A stretch of 16,244 bases of DNA from Leucobacter sp. GTDB lineage: Bacteria; Actinomycetota; Actinomycetes; Actinomycetales; Microbacteriaceae. A model generated the notes under the pieces. That model was not told where the DNA came from. It ran no database searches and was given only the letters and a program-made list of their open reading frames with translations. Within the stretch, counting starts at the first letter, position 1. Each line of letters starts with the position of its first letter. Below are positions 13,342 to 16,244 of this stretch, piece by piece. The stretch spans positions 6,153 to 22,396 of the forward strand of contig JAPSIU010000011.1 in NCBI GenBank assembly GCA_031178565.1. Reading direction: 5' to 3'. Position numbers and translations under genes: made by a program.

Positions 13342-13953
13342 GTGCTGAAAGTAGCGGTTCTGATCTCCGGCGGCGGCAGCAACCTCGAAGCGCTGCTCGA
13401 AGCGGCGGCGGATCCCGCGTTCCCGGCACGCATCGTCTGCGTCGGATCCGACACCGAGGCTCCCGGCCTCGCCCACGCCGAGGCGGCGGGAGTCCCCGCG
13501 TTCATCATCCGTCCGGGCGACTACGACTCCCGCGAGGAGTGGGGCCAGGTGCTCGCCGCGGCGATCCAGGAGCACGGCGTCGGCACGGGACCGGAGCCCG
13601 GGCTCGTCGTGAGCGCCGGGCTGATGCGGATCCTGCCCCCCGGCTTCGTGCGCGAGTTCTCGCCGCACCTCATCAACACGCATCCGGCGCTGCTCCCGCT
13701 GTACCCCGGGGCCCACGCGGTGCGGGACGCGCTCGCCGCGGGCGCCGCGGTCACGGGTGTCACCGTGCACGTCATCGACGAGGGCGTCGACACCGGGCCG
13801 ACGCTGCGCCAGGCGACGGTCGAGGTGCGTCCGGGCGAGACCGAGGCCGAACTGCACGAGCGCATCAAGCGGCTCGAACGCCCGCTGCTCGTGCAGACGG
13901 TGCGTGAGATCGCCCTCGGTGAACTCGATCTCGCGGCGGCCGAGGCTCCGTGA
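13342..13953 (+). CDS. purN: Phosphoribosylglycinamide formyltransferase
   Basis: PurN transfers a formyl group from 10-formyl-THF to GAR, an early step of purine synthesis in the cytoplasm. The 203-aa product has standard length. The phosphate-binding loop SGGGSNL (9-15) and the catalytic set Asn112 and His114 (INTHPALLP) and Asp150 (DEGVDTGP) are all present, with YPGAHAVRDAL between them. The GTG start has no ribosome site and lies 6 nt after a -10 box, so leaderless translation is likely. The gene is followed at once by purH, consistent with a purNH operon conserved in actinobacteria. Confidence 0.98.
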   Translation: MLKVAVLISGGGSNLEALLEAAADPAFPARIVCVGSDTEAPGLAHAEAAGVPAFIIRPGDYDSREEWGQVLAAAIQEHGVGTGPEPGLVVSAGLMRILPPGFVREFSPHLINTHPALLPLYPGAHAVRDALAAGAAVTGVTVHVIDEGVDTGPTLRQATVEVRPGETEAELHERIKRLERPLLVQTVREIALGELDLAAAEAP

Positions 13954-13978
13954 CCACAGACACCCCGACACCGATACG

Positions 13979-13984
13979 AAGGAG
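13979..13984 (+). promoter_or_regulatory. Shine-Dalgarno that sets the purH start
   Basis: AAGGAG lies 10 nt before ATG 13995. It favours that ATG over the in-frame GTG at 13950, which overlaps the purN stop (GTGA) but lacks a clear ribosome site. Confidence 0.65.
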
Positions 13985-13994
13985 CCCTACCCGC

Positions 13995-15656
13995 ATGGCA
14001 GTCCAGAGCCACGACCCCAGCCTCTACGAGCACCGAGACCGGATCGCCGTGCGCCGCGCGCTCATCTCGGTGAGCGACAAGACGCGGCTGCTCGATCTCG
14101 CGGGCGCCCTCGCCGAGGCCGGCGTCGAGATCGTGTCGACCGGTTCCACGGCCGCCGCGATCCGCGAGGCGGGCCACCGGGTGACCGATGTCTCGGAGGT
14201 CACCGGGTTCGCGGAGGCGCTCGACGGACGGGTGAAGACCCTCCACCCGGCGGTGCACTCCGGGCTCCTCGCCGACCTGCGGCTCGCGTCGCACCGGGAG
14301 CAGCTCGAGCAGCTCGGCTTCGCCCCCTTCGAGCTCGTCGTCGTGAACCTCTACCCCTTCGAGGAGACCGCGGCCTCGGGCAAGCCCGCGGCCGACGTGA
14401 TCGAGAACGTCGACATCGGCGGCCCCGCCATGGTTCGCGCGACGGCGAAGAACCACGCGAACGCCGCGATCGTCGTCTCCCCGCGCCGTTACGACGAGGT
14501 CGTCGACGCCGTTCGGGCGGGCGGCACCACACTCGCGCTGCGCCGCTCGCTCGCGACCGAGGCCTTCGTCCACACGGCGCAGTACGACGCGGCCGTGGCC
14601 AACTGGTTCCTCGATCAGGAGGATCGCTCCTGGGACGACTCGGGCGAACCGGAGGCCGGGGGCGACGAGGAGGCCTCGATCGACAGCGTCTTCGAGACCG
14701 CAGAGGGGTACGTCGGCTACGAGATCTTCGGCCTGCGCGAGAGCGTGCTCCGCTACGGCGAGAACAGCCACCAGCGAGCCGCGCTCTTCACCGAGAGCGA
14801 GGGAGCCGGGATCGCCCAGTCGACGCGGCTGCACGGCAAGGAGATGTCGTACAACAACTACGTGGACGCCGACGCGGCGCTCCGAGCGGCCTACGATCAC
14901 GAGCGCCCCGCGGTCGCGATCATCAAGCACGCCAACCCCTGCGGGATCGCCGTGGCGCCCGAGGGGGCGGAGGATCCCATCGCCGCCGCGCACGAGCTCG
15001 CGCACGCCTGTGATCCGGTATCGGCGTTCGGCGGGGTCATCGCGGCGAACCGGATCGTCACGAAGCGGATGGCGGAGACCGTCTCCGGGATCTTCACCGA
15101 GGTGATCGTCGCGCCGGGCTTCGAGCCGGAGGCGCTCGCGATCCTGACGCAGAAGAAGAACGTGCGGCTGCTCGTGCTGCCGGCGGATTTCGTGCCGAAC
15201 CCCGTCGAGCTGCGCCAGGTCTCGGGCGGGTTCCTGCTGCAGGACGCCGACCGCTCCTTCACTCCCGCCTCCGAGTGGGAGCTCGTCACGGGTGAGCCGG
15301 TCGACGCCGCGACGCTCGGCGACCTCGAGTTCGCCTGGCGATCCTGCCGAGCGGTGAAGTCGAACGCGATCCTGCTCGCCTCGGGCGGGGCGTCCGTCGG
15401 CGTCGGCATGGGACAGGTCAACCGGGTCGACTCGTGCCGCCTGGCCGTCGAGCGCGCGGGAGACCGTGCTCGCGGGTCCGTCGCAGCCTCAGACGCGTTC
15501 TTCCCCTTCGCGGACGGGCTTCAGGTGCTGCTCGACGCGGGTGTTCGCGCCGTCGTGCAGCCGGGGGGCTCGGTGCGGGATCCCGAGGTGATCGAGGCTG
15601 CCGAGGCAGCGGGCGTCACGATGTACTTCAGCGGGGAGCGGCACTTCTTCCACTGA
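13995..15656 (+). CDS. purH: Bifunctional AICAR formyltransferase / IMP cyclohydrolase
   Basis: PurH carries out the last two steps of IMP synthesis. The 553-aa product is slightly longer than E. coli PurH (529 aa). The N-terminal IMP cyclohydrolase (MGS-like) domain shows RRALISVSDKT, STGSTAAAIREAG and LDGRVKTLHPAVHSGLLADLR. The transformylase domain follows with SYNNYVDADAALRAAY, the catalytic Lys-His pair in IIKHANPCG, and DPVSAFGGVIAAN. The C-terminal signature SDAFFPFADG ... VVQPGGSVRDPEVI ... GERHFFH is intact. An acidic stretch (DQEDRSWDDSGEPEAGGDEE) lies between the domains. The start at 13995 rests on the AAGGAG site and gives a family-like N-terminus. A GTG at 13950, coupled to purN, would add 15 residues. 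Confidence 0.97.
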   Translation: MAVQSHDPSLYEHRDRIAVRRALISVSDKTRLLDLAGALAEAGVEIVSTGSTAAAIREAGHRVTDVSEVTGFAEALDGRVKTLHPAVHSGLLADLRLASHREQLEQLGFAPFELVVVNLYPFEETAASGKPAADVIENVDIGGPAMVRATAKNHANAAIVVSPRRYDEVVDAVRAGGTTLALRRSLATEAFVHTAQYDAAVANWFLDQEDRSWDDSGEPEAGGDEEASIDSVFETAEGYVGYEIFGLRESVLRYGENSHQRAALFTESEGAGIAQSTRLHGKEMSYNNYVDADAALRAAYDHERPAVAIIKHANPCGIAVAPEGAEDPIAAAHELAHACDPVSAFGGVIAANRIVTKRMAETVSGIFTEVIVAPGFEPEALAILTQKKNVRLLVLPADFVPNPVELRQVSGGFLLQDADRSFTPASEWELVTGEPVDAATLGDLEFAWRSCRAVKSNAILLASGGASVGVGMGQVNRVDSCRLAVERAGDRARGSVAASDAFFPFADGLQVLLDAGVRAVVQPGGSVRDPEVIEAAEAAGVTMYFSGERHFFH

Positions 15657-15681
15657 GGGATCCGACCGGGCCGGGAGACGG

Positions 15682-15722
15682 GGCCGGCCGGCGCGGTGCG
15701 CCGGGTTGCGCGGTGGCCGGCC
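15682..15722. terminator. GC-rich stem-loop structure after purH
   Basis: Two copies of the self-complementary GGCCGGCC (15682-15689 and 15715-15722) can pair across 25 nt. A small GGCGC-GGT-GCGCC hairpin (15690-15702) nests inside. No T-run follows, so this may be a Rho-assisted terminator or merely GC-rich spacer. Confidence 0.35.
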
Positions 15723-15790
15723 GCGCGGTGACCGGGCGGCGCGACGACTCGGCCGGGTGTCGCGGTGGCACGCTGGACCGCGCGGCTCGA

Positions 15791-15796
15791 TAGCAT
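15791..15796 (+). promoter_or_regulatory. -10 element for leaderless transcription of the small membrane protein
   Basis: TAGCAT fits TANNNT and ends 7 nt before ATG 15804, so the start codon would be at or next to the transcription start. This favours 15804 over the upstream in-frame ATGs at 15765 and 15795. Confidence 0.5.
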
Positions 15797-15803
15797 GGTG
15801 AGC

Positions 15804-16157
15804 ATGGAGATCGTCAAGGGAATTCTGGTCGTTCTGCACCTCATCGGCTTCGGCGCCGTGTTCGGGAGCACCCTCGCTCAGCTGTCGGCGGTGAAGCACG
15901 CGCGGGCGCGGATCACCCCCGGCATCCTGCATGGCGCGTCGCTGCTGTTCGCGACCGGGCTGCTGCTGGTCGCCTCGATCTACATGCTCGGCGGGGAGCC
16001 GAACAACGCGAAGATCGGCGTGAAGACCCTCGTTCTCATCGCGATCATCGTCCTCATCCTCGTGAACCGCAAGAAGGAGAGCGTGCCCGGAGGGGTGCTC
16101 GGTGCGATCGCAGGCCTCTCGGTCCTGAACGTCGCGCTCGCCGTGCTCTGGAGCTGA
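15804..16157 (+). CDS. Small four-helix integral membrane protein, function unknown
   Basis: The 117-aa product has four predicted helices (about 3-25, 43-63, 71-87 and 96-116) joined by short loops: a basic KHARAR loop, an EPNNAK loop and an NRKKES loop. Positive charges at about 31-36 and 88-91 would place the first and third loops in the cytoplasm. The opening VLHLIGFGAVFGSTLAQL recalls short actinobacterial membrane proteins of unknown role. I do not recognise a named family and see no catalytic motif. The start ATG 15804 is chosen because a TANNNT box ends 7 nt before it. An ATG at 15795 overlaps that box, and one at 15765 would add an uncharacteristic basic leader. The gene is monocistronic and ends inside a large stem-loop. 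Confidence 0.8.
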   Translation: MEIVKGILVVLHLIGFGAVFGSTLAQLSAVKHARARITPGILHGASLLFATGLLLVASIYMLGGEPNNAKIGVKTLVLIAIIVLILVNRKKESVPGGVLGAIAGLSVLNVALAVLWS

Positions 16158-16194
16158 GCCGCCGGGCGCGCGCTCGCCGCGCCCGGCTCAGCTC
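16151..16194 (+). terminator. Large stem-loop overlapping the stop codon of the last gene
   Basis: The left arm (16151-16170) and right arm (16178-16194) can form a stem of about 17 bp with a 3-nt bulge and a 7-nt loop. The arms include GCCGGGCGCG and CGCGCCCGGC, flanked by GAGCTGA and TCAGCTC. The stop codon TGA (16155-16157) lies in the stem. No T-run follows, as is common in GC-rich actinobacteria. Confidence 0.7.
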
Positions 16195-16244
16195 GCGCGT
16201 GCCCCGCGCCCGCGTGCTCGCTCTCGCTCCGCGCTCGCGTGCTC
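16195..16244. repeat. GC-rich low-complexity tract with repeated GCTCGC motifs
   Basis: The last 50 bases hold repeated CGCTC/GCTCGC words, and the 9-mer CGCGTGCTC occurs at 16211-16219 and 16236-16244. No gene is visible. It is cut by the window edge and resembles extragenic simple repeats downstream of a terminator. Confidence 0.5.

Noticed and set aside
13950..13994. GTG 13950 as the purH start, overlapping the purN stop
   Set aside because: The extra 15 residues look unlike PurH N-termini, and AAGGAG sits before ATG 13995. It remains a possible alternative.
15766..15771. TGGCAC resembling a sigma-54 -24 element
   Set aside because: No -12 TTGC element follows at the right spacing, and actinobacteria generally lack sigma-54. 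A TANNNT box explains the start better.
1..16244. Mobile element, CRISPR array, tRNA/rRNA, prophage or defence island
   Set aside because: No transposase or integrase motifs, spaced direct repeats, tRNA folds or known defence domains were found. Base composition looks uniform throughout.

Overview
The window is very GC-rich, with GC-rich third codon positions, actinobacterial -10 elements of the TANNNT type, and apparently leaderless starts. The protein sequences and the order sucC-sucD ... DUF6350/perM ... purN-purH suggest an actinobacterium, probably Microbacteriaceae. The family assignment is an inference from sequence flavour, not a proven placement. M. tuberculosis carries the same backbone (Rv0951-Rv0957), so the core is ancestral and other genes appear slotted into it.

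Layout. (1) Bases 1-1924: two tandem, overlapping membrane GGDEF proteins (diguanylate cyclases). The first is cut by the left edge of the window. The second is its paralogue with a degenerate inhibitory site. (2) 1959-4139: a promoter, a 14-bp palindrome in a roughly 70-nt leader, then sucC-sucD (succinyl-CoA synthetase, TCA cycle). (3) 4208-5269: a leaderless gene for a MetE/UROD-like barrel protein of unknown function, convergent with (4) a GAP/Sap-like membrane protein on the minus strand (5276-6109). (5) 6217-8144: a NarL/DesK-type sensor kinase and a LuxR-type response regulator, overlapping by 4 nt. (6) 8156-9796: a DUF6350 (PerM-like) polytopic membrane protein with a repetitive acidic tail. 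(7) 9794-13337: a TPP riboswitch followed by thiB, thiP and a small P-loop kinase, all translationally coupled. No thiQ ATPase is present; the kinase sits where it would be expected. (8) 13330-15656: purN and purH (purine synthesis). (9) 15791-16157: a leaderless gene for a small four-helix membrane protein, ending in a large stem-loop and GC-rich low-complexity repeats.

How the parts fit. The succinyl-CoA synthetase and purine genes are housekeeping. The thi operon should be switched off by intracellular TPP through the riboswitch, and probably imports thiamine using an ATPase encoded elsewhere. The two cyclases probably read a membrane signal into c-di-GMP. The kinase/regulator pair may control neighbouring membrane genes, but nothing in the sequence proves a target. 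No CRISPR array, tRNA, rRNA, insertion sequence, phage or defence system was seen. No intergenic gap exceeds about 150 bases.
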